34,502 bases of DNA from Bacteroidales bacterium (GTDB lineage: Bacteria > Bacteroidota > Bacteroidia > Bacteroidales > SM23-62). The DNA lies in the NCBI GenBank assembly GCA_016783865.1, contig JADHVS010000027.1:1-34502 (forward strand), in the 5' to 3' direction. Shown here in pieces: positions 1-7,789 of this stretch. The notes under the pieces are model-generated. The model was not told the DNA's origin. It worked only from the letters and a program-made list of their open reading frames with translations, and did not search any database. The position numbers and the translations under genes were made by a program. Position 1 is the stretch's first letter; every line of letters begins with the position of its first letter.

Positions 1-126
1 GAACTGAGAGAACAAATTGAAGCCTATGTAAAAAACTACAATAAGGAGTGCAAGCCTTTTAAATGGAGAAAAAGAGAAGTGAAAGGTTCACAGATTAAGA
101 ATAATATAGCTAACTTACGCAATTAA
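1..126 (+). mobile_element. 3' end of an IS630-type transposase (partial)
   Basis: The reading frame is open from base 1 and stops at TAA 124-126, giving 41 residues. The text contains YNKECKPFKWRKREVKG, which resembles the C-terminal tail of IS630/Tc1-mariner-type DDE transposases, where a Y-N...KPF-W motif follows the last catalytic Glu. Only the tail is visible, so activity cannot be judged. The element's right end probably lies in the following 70 bases, next to an inverted-repeat patch. It could instead be the end of another DDE-superfamily protein; the call rests on one short motif. Confidence 0.6.
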
Positions 127-129
127 ACA

Positions 130-194
130 CTAGTTACTGGTTACCAGGTAATCTGCTATCGAAGGACACCCAGCAACCAGTACCTGGTAACTAG
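130..194. repeat. Imperfect inverted repeat after the transposase end
   Basis: The left part (130-150) and right part (175-194) hold several mutually complementary pieces: ctagtta/taactag, actggtt/aaccagt and ttaccaggta (141-150)/tacctggtaa (181-190). The pieces can pair in more than one register, so the patch looks like shuffled copies of a short CTGGTAAC-type unit, not one clean hairpin. It may be the transposon's terminal repeat or an intergenic repeat unrelated to it. Confidence 0.6.
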
Positions 195-195
195 C

Positions 196-209
196 CATTC
201 AGATAGTAT
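196..209. repeat. 14-bp sequence repeated upstream of glnN
   Basis: The 14-mer cattcagatagtat occurs here and again, exactly and in the same orientation, at 20136-20149. In both places it directly follows a patch rich in CTGG/CCTGGT-like words and precedes a gene by 25-90 bp. This suggests a dispersed intergenic repeat family with a fixed end. Confidence 0.6.
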
Positions 210-295
210 GATAAAACTCTACCATAGTTTCCCAGCTCCAAAATAATAATTATATTCATAACTCTTATTAATCGCTAAAAATAAATCCGGTCTGA

Positions 296-1330
296 ATGAC
301 AGAGAATCAGTGGAGCATCCTGCTCGATGTGGTGAACGGAAAGAAAACGAATCATCCCGTTGCGGGATTTATTATCGATAGTCCCTGGATACCGGGGTGG
401 TACGGGATATCAAATATCCGGTACTATGGTTCCGGCCAGTTGTGGTTCGATGCCAATCTCAAGGCTGTGAGTGATTTTCCGGATGTGATTATGCTTCCTG
501 GATTCTGGTCAGAATTTGGCATGTGTACCGAGCCGTCTGCTTTTGGTTCGAAACTTACCTGGAATGAGGCCAGCCTGCCCCACGCCGAAAAGATCATCAA
601 TGATATTTCGGAGGTTTCATCCCTAAAAGTACCGGATCCCGGGTCGGAAGGATTATTGCCGTTTATTATTCAGCGGCTGGACGAGTTTCAGGGCAAGATA
701 AGGGATGCCGGACATGAAATAAAATTTGCTTATGCACGGGGACCCATGAATATTGCAAGCTTCCTGATGGGAACAACCGAATTCATGATGGCCCTGATGA
801 TGGCTCCGGACCAGTGTCATACCCTTCTGAAGACCATCACGCAGTTCACCACTAAATGGCTTCAGTTGCAGAAGGAATCATTCCCGGGTATTGATGGGAT
901 AATTATACTCGACGATATTGTCGGATTTGTGGATGATGCAGCCTGCCGGGAATTTGCCGTTCCCTACCTGAAAGAGATCTTCGGATCATTCGATGCGTCC
1001 ATCCGGTTTTTCCACAACGATGCCAACGGACTGGTCAGCACCCCCTATCTTAAGGAAATCGGAATAAATATGTTTAATTTTAGTTTTGAACATTCCATGC
1101 AGGAGATCCGCGATCTGGCAGGGGATACGGTAACGCTTGTGGGCAATCTTCCTCCCCGGGATGTAATGGCCGCCGGGACTCCTGAAGATGTCAGGAAAGG
1201 AGTTAAGCAGATGTGGGAATCGATCGGGGATAAATCAAGGATCCTCTGGTCGGTGGGTGGCGGGATGCCTCAGGGGGTTAAGAGTGGGAATATCCTGGCA
1301 TTTATAGATACTCTGGAAGAATTGAGCTAA
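296..1330 (+). CDS. Uroporphyrinogen decarboxylase-fold protein
   Basis: A 344-residue cytoplasmic protein of the URO-D superfamily (PF01208), which includes HemE and the MtaA/CmuA corrinoid methyltransferases. Family-like segments are the acidic/aromatic stretch LPGFWSEFGMCTEPSAFG near residues 67-84, FAYARGPMNIAS in the middle, and the GNLPP and GGGMPQGV loops near the C-terminus. Where MtaA-type enzymes carry a zinc-binding HxC motif, this protein has H240-N-D242, so a classical Zn-thiolate methyltransferase mechanism is not supported. It is not HemE-like enough to assign haem synthesis. It is the first gene of a tight operon with sugar-oxidoreductase-type genes, which suggests a catabolic role. 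The ATG at 296 gives the usual family length; there is no obvious Shine-Dalgarno. The family is clear; the reaction is unknown. Confidence 0.8.
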   Translation: MTENQWSILLDVVNGKKTNHPVAGFIIDSPWIPGWYGISNIRYYGSGQLWFDANLKAVSDFPDVIMLPGFWSEFGMCTEPSAFGSKLTWNEASLPHAEKIINDISEVSSLKVPDPGSEGLLPFIIQRLDEFQGKIRDAGHEIKFAYARGPMNIASFLMGTTEFMMALMMAPDQCHTLLKTITQFTTKWLQLQKESFPGIDGIIILDDIVGFVDDAACREFAVPYLKEIFGSFDASIRFFHNDANGLVSTPYLKEIGINMFNFSFEHSMQEIRDLAGDTVTLVGNLPPRDVMAAGTPEDVRKGVKQMWESIGDKSRILWSVGGGMPQGVKSGNILAFIDTLEELS

Positions 1331-1369
1331 AATGACTGGAATGAGCTAAATTGACTAAAATTGATAAGC

Positions 1370-2626
1370 ATGATTATACGACTATGGATAATGGTACTGT
1401 TTTTATTATTATTCCCTATGATGAGTTGCCAGGACAGCGGTTTAAAGTTTTCAATTACCCCTGAAAAAGATATAACGGATCAGCCGATGTGCATTTCACT
1501 GGATGGAATTGATACGGATGTCTCGGGACTTGTCCTGTACCGGCTTGAAGAAGGCAGCCTGGTGGAAATTCCTTCACAGGTTGAACAGGGTGCAGACCCT
1601 AAACTCTGGTTCTATCCTGGTACTGACCTGAAAAAGGGAGAAGAGGTGAAATTTGTGCTGAAGAGTGAAGCAGGAGTATCCGGACCAGGAAATATGAAAG
1701 CACAAGAGGATTCTGAAAACATTACACTCTTTGCCGGCGATAAGGAAATCCTCAGCTACCGGCATGCCATGATTGAAGCACCTGAAGGTACTGATCCCTT
1801 ATATCGCAAACCGGGAGCCTATATTCATCCTTTGCATTCCCCTGCAGGAAAAGTACTAACCCGGATACAACCTCCCGATCATTATCACCATTATGGGATA
1901 TGGAATCCATGGACATTGACCTTTTTTGAGGGCAGGCAGGTCGATTTCTGGAACCTGGCTGAAGGACAGGGTACCGTGCGTTACAAAGGAACATTGTCGA
2001 CCTCTTCGGGCGACCTGTTTACAGGATTTAAGGTGTTACACGAACATGTCGATTTTAGTGCTGATGACGGAGAGAAAGTAGCCATGAACGAGGTATGGGA
2101 TGTAAGGGCCTGGCAGATGGAAATCAATGACCGGCCGGTATGGATGCTCGATTTTGTGTTTACGCTGAGCTGTGCAACGGACAGCCTGGTCAATTTAGCC
2201 CAGTACAGGTATGGCGGGGGAATAGGATTCCGCGCAACCGAAACCTGGACCAATAAAAATTCAACCGTTCTTACTTCGGAAGGAAAGACACGGGCCGACG
2301 CCGACGCCTCCAATGCAAAATGGTGCATGCTATCCGGTGAGACAGGTGCTGATCATACTTCCGGATTGATCTTTATGAGCCACACGGGCAACCGGGCCCA
2401 TCCCGAGCCTATGCGTGTATGGCCCGAGGATGCAGTTGACGGGAGAGGAGACCTGTTTTTTGAATTTTGTCCCATCCGGCATGAAGGCTGGATAATTAAC
2501 CCTGGAAAAGAATATGTGCTGAAATACCGGGTTTTCGTTTATGACGGGGAGATTGATGCAGGTACTGCTGAAAATCTCTGGCAGGATTACGTACAACCGT
2601 TACAAATTACCATTTCTGAAAAGTAA
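1370..2626 (+). CDS. DUF6807 / PmoA-like family lipoprotein
   Basis: A 418-residue protein of the DUF6807 family (often labelled methane oxygenase PmoA-like; that name does not imply methane oxidation). A hydrophobic leader ends in PMMSC, a plausible lipobox with Cys at about residue 20, so it is probably an envelope lipoprotein. Family hallmarks are PGAYIHPLHSPAGKVLT, the His-rich PPDHYHHYGIW segment (H171, H173, H174), and a C-terminal beta-rich FEFCPIRHEGWIINPGKEY region. I chose ATG 1370 over the in-frame TTG at 1361 because it gives a normal lipoprotein leader. It lies 39 bp after the UroD-fold gene and 6 bp before the ThuA gene. Relatives sit in carbohydrate-degradation loci of Bacteroidota and Planctomycetota; their activity is not established to my knowledge. 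Confidence 0.83.
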   Translation: MIIRLWIMVLFLLLFPMMSCQDSGLKFSITPEKDITDQPMCISLDGIDTDVSGLVLYRLEEGSLVEIPSQVEQGADPKLWFYPGTDLKKGEEVKFVLKSEAGVSGPGNMKAQEDSENITLFAGDKEILSYRHAMIEAPEGTDPLYRKPGAYIHPLHSPAGKVLTRIQPPDHYHHYGIWNPWTLTFFEGRQVDFWNLAEGQGTVRYKGTLSTSSGDLFTGFKVLHEHVDFSADDGEKVAMNEVWDVRAWQMEINDRPVWMLDFVFTLSCATDSLVNLAQYRYGGGIGFRATETWTNKNSTVLTSEGKTRADADASNAKWCMLSGETGADHTSGLIFMSHTGNRAHPEPMRVWPEDAVDGRGDLFFEFCPIRHEGWIINPGKEYVLKYRVFVYDGEIDAGTAENLWQDYVQPLQITISEK

Positions 2627-2632
2627 AAACTT

Positions 2633-3376
2633 ATGAAGAGATTTCTTGTCTTTTTTTTGTTCGTTCTGGCGCTGGTTTCTTGTTCAGAAAGTCAGAAGAA
2701 GGTGCTGATCTATACCAGAAACGGAGAAGGTTATATTCATGATAATATCAAGGCCAGTGTTAAGGCATTGGAGGAGATTTGTCAGGAATTGGGCATTGCA
2801 ACCGAAGTCTCCGAAAGTGCTGAATTAATTACCAGAGAATACCTCGGCCGGTTTGATGCGATCATTTTCTCGAATTCAAACAATGATGCCTTTACCAGCG
2901 ATGAGCAAAGGAGAGTTTTCCAGGAATATTGCCGGTCGGGGAAAGGTTTTGCCGGTATTCATTCAGCCTGCGGGTCGGAGCGGGAGTGGCCCTGGTTCTG
3001 GTCGTTGCTCGGAGGAAAATTCTATCGCCACCCTTCTATGCAACCATTTGATATTAAGATCATTGATGGCAATCATCCTTCTACTGTGCATCTGCCTGAT
3101 CCATGGAAATGGGAGGATGAATGTTACTATATCCATCACCTTAATCCCGATATTCACATCCTGATCGCCGCCGATCTAACCACGGTGGAAGATGAACAAA
3201 GAGTCGAATTCCCGGGAACAGTTTTTGGCGATTATTTCCCGCTCGCCTGGTGCCATGAATTTGATGGAGGAAGGCAGTGGTATACTGCCCTGGGTCATAA
3301 ACCGGAACATTATGATGATCCCCTTTTCAGGGAGCACCTGAAAGGTGGTATCATTTGGATTCTGAATATCAACTAA
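2633..3376 (+). CDS. ThuA-like domain lipoprotein
   Basis: A 247-residue protein. The leader MKRFLVFFLFVLALVSC has a good lipobox (LVSC, Cys17), so an envelope lipoprotein is expected. The rest is one ThuA-like domain (PF06283, class I glutamine amidotransferase-like fold): KVLIYTRNGEGYIHDNI at the start, FDAIIFSNSNND, GFAGIHSACG at the nucleophile-elbow position, WPWFWSLLGGKFYRHP, and a final YTALGHKPEHY motif. The elbow has HSACG with no clear catalytic triad, as in other ThuA proteins. The family is linked to sugar (trehalose) utilisation in rhizobia, and in Bacteroidota it usually accompanies Gfo/Idh/MocA oxidoreductases, as here. It is separated by 6 bp and 10 bp from its neighbours, so co-transcription is likely. 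Confidence 0.88.
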   Translation: MKRFLVFFLFVLALVSCSESQKKVLIYTRNGEGYIHDNIKASVKALEEICQELGIATEVSESAELITREYLGRFDAIIFSNSNNDAFTSDEQRRVFQEYCRSGKGFAGIHSACGSEREWPWFWSLLGGKFYRHPSMQPFDIKIIDGNHPSTVHLPDPWKWEDECYYIHHLNPDIHILIAADLTTVEDEQRVEFPGTVFGDYFPLAWCHEFDGGRQWYTALGHKPEHYDDPLFREHLKGGIIWILNIN

Positions 3377-3386
3377 ACTAAACAAT

Positions 3387-4766
3387 ATGAAAAGAAGATC
3401 ATTCATTCGAAACACAGTTGCAGGAGCAGCCGGAGCCATTATTGTTCCGACCATCATTCCTTCATGTGTATTGAAAAAAGGACCATCGGGCAAAATCCGG
3501 ATAGCCCAGATCGGTTGCGGCCGGATAGCCCGTGGACATGATATGTTTGACACGTTCAGATCGGAAGATGCCCTGCTGGTCGCGTGTTGCGATGTTGACA
3601 GGAAACGGGCGCTGGAAGGGAAGGAGCTGTTGCGGGAATGGTACCTTGAGAAAACCGGGGATGCTGATTACCTGGATATAAAGACCTGTACTGATTACAG
3701 GGAACTGCTGGAAGATAAAAGCATCGATGCGGTGATCATTTCCACACCCGATCACTGGCATGCCCAGCCTGCTATGGAAGCTGCCCTTGCCGGTAAGGAT
3801 ATCTACCTGCAGAAACCCACCTCGCTGACCATTAAAGAGGGAAGGCAAATGGCCGATGTAATCAAAAAAACCGGAAGGATATTTCAGATCGGGAGCCAGC
3901 AGCGTTCGGTAAGTCCATGGCCCCAGTTCAAAAAAGCCTGTGAACTGGTCAGAAATGGCAGGATCGGCCAGGTGAAGGAGATTTATATTGGACTGCCGGG
4001 TGATCCTTCAGGAGAAGAGGAACTTGAAATGCCTATCCCTGATAACCTCGATTATGATATGTGGCTGGGATCAACACCGGAAGTCTATTATACCGAAAAA
4101 CGGGTACATCCCCAGGAAGGTTATGACCGCCCGGGATGGCTGCGGTGTGAGCAGTTTGGTGCAGGCATGATCACCGGATGGGGAGCGCATCATATCGACA
4201 CGGCCCACTGGGCTATGGGGACAGAATTTACCGGACCCATTGAAGTGGAAGCGGAGGCACAGTTTCCGGCATCCGGACTATGGAATGTCCATGGAGATTT
4301 CAAAGTCTGGGCCAGGTATGAAAATGGTACCATCATGCATATCAGTGGCGATTACCCCAATGGAGTTAAGTTCGTGGGAGAAGATGGCTGGATCTTTGTG
4401 GCACGGGGCGCCTATTCGGTTACAGCAAGCGATCCGGCAGCTAAAGAGGAGAGTCAGAAGGCCCTGGCTGCAAGCGATTCAACAATACTGGAATCGGTAA
4501 TCAGGGAGGATGAAATACACCTGCATCATGCTGCAGAGCAGCACCAGGATTGGATTGATTCAATCAATACCCGTGAGGAACCTGTTGCACCGGTAGAAGT
4601 GGCTCACAGATCCTGTTCGGCCTGCCTGGTCAGCCATATTGCAATGAAATTCGACAGGAAACTCTATTGGGATCCGGTGGCTGAAAAATTCAGGGACGAT
4701 GACGAAGCCAATGCAATGCTTTCGCGTCCCCAACGTTCTCCCTATGGAACAGATTTAGTAGTATGA
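3387..4766 (+). CDS. Gfo/Idh/MocA oxidoreductase with Tat signal
   Basis: A 459-residue NAD(P)-dependent oxidoreductase of the Gfo/Idh/MocA family. The N-terminus MKRRSFIRNTVAGAAGAII is a twin-arginine signal (R3-R4), so the protein is probably exported folded with its cofactor; an SC near residue 29 may also allow lipidation. The Rossmann motif is IAQIGCGRIARGHD, and the catalytic-loop EKP motif appears as Q142-K143-P144. The C-terminal half holds GWGAHHIDTAHWAMG, typical of the family's substrate domain. Related enzymes oxidise or reduce sugar hydroxyls, including 3-keto sugar chemistry; the substrate cannot be read from sequence. Its stop overlaps the next gene's ATG by 4 bp (ATGA), which points to translational coupling. 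Confidence 0.9.
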   Translation: MKRRSFIRNTVAGAAGAIIVPTIIPSCVLKKGPSGKIRIAQIGCGRIARGHDMFDTFRSEDALLVACCDVDRKRALEGKELLREWYLEKTGDADYLDIKTCTDYRELLEDKSIDAVIISTPDHWHAQPAMEAALAGKDIYLQKPTSLTIKEGRQMADVIKKTGRIFQIGSQQRSVSPWPQFKKACELVRNGRIGQVKEIYIGLPGDPSGEEELEMPIPDNLDYDMWLGSTPEVYYTEKRVHPQEGYDRPGWLRCEQFGAGMITGWGAHHIDTAHWAMGTEFTGPIEVEAEAQFPASGLWNVHGDFKVWARYENGTIMHISGDYPNGVKFVGEDGWIFVARGAYSVTASDPAAKEESQKALAASDSTILESVIREDEIHLHHAAEQHQDWIDSINTREEPVAPVEVAHRSCSACLVSHIAMKFDRKLYWDPVAEKFRDDDEANAMLSRPQRSPYGTDLVV

Positions 4767-6124
4767 AACGCATAGCAATATTTTCAATTATTATTCTTGT
4801 GTGTGCCTGCACACAAAAAAAAGAAAAAACCGTGAAGCTGATAAATCTTGATCCGGGACATTTTCATGCAGCCCTGGTCCAGAAACAAATGTACGAAGAG
4901 GTTGATCCTGAGGTGTTTGTCTATGCCCTGGATGGTCCGGAGCTGGCTGATTATCTTAAAAGGGTAGAGGGATTCAATAACCGCTCAGATCAACCCACCA
5001 GCTGGAATGAAAGTGTTTACAGGGGAGATGATTTCCTGGAGAAGATGATTGAGGAAAAGCCGGGTCAGGTTGTGGTTTTATCGGGAAACAATGCCCGCAA
5101 AACAGATTATATTTTGCAGTCGGTCGAAGCCGGTCTGAATGTGCTGGCCGACAAGCCCATGGTGATTTTTCCCGGGGAGCTGCCCAAACTGGAGAAAGCT
5201 TTTCAGATTGCCCGGGAAAAAGGTGTTTTGCTTTATGATATCATGACAGAACGGTATGAGATCACCACCATGCTGCAGCGCGAATTATCCATGATCTCGG
5301 AAGTGTTTGGAGAAATAATTCCCGGCACACCGGATAATCCCGCCATTACAAAAGAAAGCGTACATCATTTTTTCAAGTATGTGGCCGGAAATCCCATTGT
5401 TCGTCCCGGTTGGTTTTTCGATGTTAAGCAACAGGGTGATGGGATCGTGGATGTATCCACTCACCTGGCAGACCTGATCATGTGGGAAACTTTTCCCGGC
5501 CGGATAATCAAAAAAGAGGACATTGACATGATAGCTGCCAGGAGATGGACCACGGATCTCGTCCCGGAACAATTTAAACGGGTAACCGGACTGGAGAAAT
5601 ATCCGGGTTACCTGGATCAATATTTAGATGAGGATACACTAAAGGTTTACTCAAACGGAGAGATGGTTTATACCATTAAAGGAATACATGCCAAAGTTTC
5701 GGTCACATGGAATTACGAGGCCCCGGAAGGGACAGGAGACATTCATTATTCGATCATGCGGGGTACAGGGTGTGAACTTGAGATCAGGCAGGGAGCCGAA
5801 GAGAATTTCAAACCGATGCTGTATGTGGTTGCGGGCGATGATGCTGATTTACAACAATTTGAAGCTGAACTAAAACAGGCACTTGAAGAAAAAATCATTC
5901 CTGCATACCCGGGTGTTGAGCTGGAAAAGCTGAATGAGAACAGATGGCTTGTGAAGGTCCCGGATAGCTATAAAGTAGGACATGAAGCACATTTCATCCA
6001 GGTTACTGAAAAGTACCTGGAGTACCTGCATAATAATAACCTCCCTGACTGGGAGATCCCCAATATGATTACCAAGTATTACACAACCATGATTGCGCTG
6101 GAGAAGGCTGTCTCAAAAAAGTGA
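4763..6124 (+). CDS. Gfo/Idh/MocA-like lipoprotein with putative oxidoreductase C-terminal domain
   Basis: A 453-residue protein with a lipoprotein leader (MKRIAIFSIIILVCAC; Cys16). The N-terminal Rossmann-like part starts VKLINLDPGHFHAALVQKQM. It lacks the usual GxGxxG glycine pattern, and GHFHAAL stands in its place, as in the subfamily carrying the putative oxidoreductase C-terminal domain (PF16490). A D130-K131-P132 motif sits at the EKP position. The C-terminal half (from about residue 190) has VRPGWFFDVKQQGDGIVDVSTH and later GHEAHFIQV. ATG 4763 overlaps the upstream stop. It may be a partner or divergent paralogue of the Tat-exported oxidoreductase. The family is clear; whether it binds NAD(P) is uncertain because of the altered glycine loop. 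Confidence 0.85.
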   Translation: MKRIAIFSIIILVCACTQKKEKTVKLINLDPGHFHAALVQKQMYEEVDPEVFVYALDGPELADYLKRVEGFNNRSDQPTSWNESVYRGDDFLEKMIEEKPGQVVVLSGNNARKTDYILQSVEAGLNVLADKPMVIFPGELPKLEKAFQIAREKGVLLYDIMTERYEITTMLQRELSMISEVFGEIIPGTPDNPAITKESVHHFFKYVAGNPIVRPGWFFDVKQQGDGIVDVSTHLADLIMWETFPGRIIKKEDIDMIAARRWTTDLVPEQFKRVTGLEKYPGYLDQYLDEDTLKVYSNGEMVYTIKGIHAKVSVTWNYEAPEGTGDIHYSIMRGTGCELEIRQGAEENFKPMLYVVAGDDADLQQFEAELKQALEEKIIPAYPGVELEKLNENRWLVKVPDSYKVGHEAHFIQVTEKYLEYLHNNNLPDWEIPNMITKYYTTMIALEKAVSKK

Positions 6125-6130
6125 TGAAGG

Positions 6131-6352
6131 ATGAAAAGATTTTTTCTGGTTTTGTTCTCCCTGGTACTTATTCTGGCGGTACAGTGTAATGATCCTGAAC
6201 CTGAACCAAAACCGGAACCTTTCAATATCGATCTGGTGGTAGATGGTCAGATCATCATTGAAGTTAATCCTTATGGAATCTGCCCATTAGTTGCCCTGGC
6301 TACCTTTGAAACTACAGAAGATGTCAGTGTAACAATAAAAGTATTAGGATAA
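6131..6352 (+). pseudogene. Truncated arylsulfotransferase N-terminus
   Basis: This 73-residue frame begins with a lipoprotein leader (MKRFFLVLFSLVLILAVQC), a short P/E-rich linker (PEPEPKPEP), and then IEVNPYGICPLVALATFETT and DVSVTIKVLG. The latter matches the start of the N-terminal domain of aryl-sulfate sulfotransferases (NPYG-I-APL-A pattern). The family is normally about 500-600 residues, so almost the whole catalytic beta-propeller is missing. I looked past the stop in the other forward frames and saw no continuation, so this is a truncation, not a single frameshift. It lies 6 bp after the oxidoreductase and was probably the last gene of that operon. The break coincides with the start of an A+T-richer segment. 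It could still be expressed as a small lipoprotein. Confidence 0.65.
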
Positions 6353-6378
6353 AGTACACTCAATCATTAATTAAATAT

Positions 6379-7407
6379 ATGCATAGGAATATGGTGATTA
6401 CTTTTTTTATAACAGTCTTTATCATTTGCTCCTGCTTCTTAAATATAGATCCGAGAATGACGACGGTTATATATGTGACAGATTTATATCACCCCTTTGC
6501 GGATCCTGATGATCATTTCGACTTAGCAGCACTTTATGCCTTAAAACAAATTGACATTAAATCTATAATAATTGATTATGCAAAACCACATAAAACGCCA
6601 GGCAGAGTTCCAATTGAACAATTAAACTTCATTACAGGCAGAAAAATCCCTGTTTATCCGGGTCTGAAAGAAAAACTGACATCACCCGATGATACAGGAG
6701 AAAGCCAACCCAATTCTCAGGAAGGATGCGATGCTATTTTAAATTGTTTAGAAAAATCGGATAATAAAGTAACAATAATTTCGGTCGGAAGTCTTAGGGA
6801 TATTGCTGCGGCATACAACAGAAACGCCATTCTATTTGAGAATAAAGTTGACAAATTGATAATCTTTATAGGGGAATCGAGCAAGCAGGACTTTTTTGAA
6901 TATAATGTCAGGCTTGACAAGAACGCATTTATTAAGGTAATGAATAATATTCCTAATATATGGTGGATACCCTGTTTTGATGGAGGATCATGGCAGAATA
7001 ATGGTAATGCTTCTTTCTGGAGTGAACATCGTTCTGTTTTATTGAAAGGTGCTTCCGATCCAATTATTAACTATTTCCTATATGCTTTTACAAAATCTAC
7101 CGATTCTATAAACTATATCCCCCATTTATATTTTCCTGTGAATACTGAAGATTTACAATCACATATACTTGATTCTTCTATACCTTTGAGAAATTTATGG
7201 TGCAGTTCTGTTTTTCCCTATTTTGTTGAGAAGGATAAATCTAATTTCCCTTTTACTTTTGAACAAGTTAGTGTAAGTGTCGATAGTAATGCTGTATTGC
7301 AATATACAGATACTGGCAATAAAGTAATGCGATTTACAATTACAGATAAAGTAAATTACAGCAAGAAAATGACCGCAATTTTTAATAAAAAAATAAGACA
7401 ATTGTAA
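6379..7407 (+). CDS. Nucleoside hydrolase-like lipoprotein
   Basis: A 342-residue protein. The leader MHRNMVITFFITVFIICSC suggests a lipoprotein (Cys19). The remainder resembles the inosine/uridine-preferring nucleoside hydrolase fold: TVIYVTD then D42-P-D44-D45-H-F-D48 at the position of the family's DxDPGxDD calcium-binding motif, VTIISVGSLRDIAAA in place of the usual V-L-GPLTN-A segment, and VDKLIIFIGESS at the usual MGG position. The altered motifs make the substrate uncertain, and it may be a glycosidase-like relative, not a true nucleoside hydrolase. Codon use is markedly A/T-rich (many aat, ata, tta) compared with the preceding operon, suggesting separate ancestry. Its nearest upstream neighbour is a truncated gene. 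Confidence 0.65.
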   Translation: MHRNMVITFFITVFIICSCFLNIDPRMTTVIYVTDLYHPFADPDDHFDLAALYALKQIDIKSIIIDYAKPHKTPGRVPIEQLNFITGRKIPVYPGLKEKLTSPDDTGESQPNSQEGCDAILNCLEKSDNKVTIISVGSLRDIAAAYNRNAILFENKVDKLIIFIGESSKQDFFEYNVRLDKNAFIKVMNNIPNIWWIPCFDGGSWQNNGNASFWSEHRSVLLKGASDPIINYFLYAFTKSTDSINYIPHLYFPVNTEDLQSHILDSSIPLRNLWCSSVFPYFVEKDKSNFPFTFEQVSVSVDSNAVLQYTDTGNKVMRFTITDKVNYSKKMTAIFNKKIRQL

Positions 7408-7789
7408 AAATAATCATACAATGAAAAGGCACATACCTTCAACATTGGCTATGCGTAATGCGGGATTTTGTGCTAAATTGAAAGTAAATGAATATTAACA
7501 AATAAATCAGTATCCTATAAAACTTAACAGAAGTCTATAAATAATTATTTCTTAAGTTTTGGCAATCTCGAATTAATAAATAACTTTCAACAATGATCCC
7601 AATCATTAATTTGTTATTCTTGAATCCTAGGAGCGCATTGCCTGTACCTTGCAGCGGGGTTAGCGAGCGCAATTAAAAACAAATATAAAGGATCGATGAT
7701 TGGCTTCGCCGAACTCAGGAGCTCGTTTCCTCGCCCCGAGTAATCGGGGCGAGGAAAGTAAATCAGCAAGGATAAATTACTGATCAAGC
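7408..7789. other. Gene-free region with repeat-like patches
   Basis: About 380 bases with no convincing gene. The first part (7421-7498) holds a 25-codon open frame starting ATG 7421 and containing LAMRNAGFCAKLKVNEY. From loose memory this resembles short peptides predicted from intergenic repeats in other Bacteroidota genomes; I cannot verify this. The middle is A+T-rich. From about 7625 to 7757 the composition changes abruptly to G+C-rich with reiterated GAGCGCA/GCGAGCGCA words, ending in the strong hairpin at 7726-7757. It is best read as one or more decayed dispersed repeats or an insertion scar. Confidence 0.45.
7726..7757. repeat. 14-bp perfect stem with GTAA loop
   Basis: The arms tttcctcgccccga (7726-7739) and tcggggcgaggaaa (7744-7757) are perfectly complementary around the tetraloop GTAA, which as RNA is a GNRA loop. 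The stem is G+C-rich in an A+T-rich setting. Neither strand has a U-tract after it, so a simple rho-independent terminator is unlikely. A REP-like palindrome, insertion scar or RNA-processing hairpin fits better. It lies 33 bp upstream of the first possible start of the DUF2079 gene. Confidence 0.75.

Noticed and set aside
1361..1369. TTG start for the DUF6807 gene
   Set aside because: ATG 1370 gives a standard lipoprotein leader, and the TTG adds only three residues.
7726..7757. Rho-independent terminator
   Set aside because: The stem is excellent, but neither strand has a T-run after it, so it is listed as a repeat.
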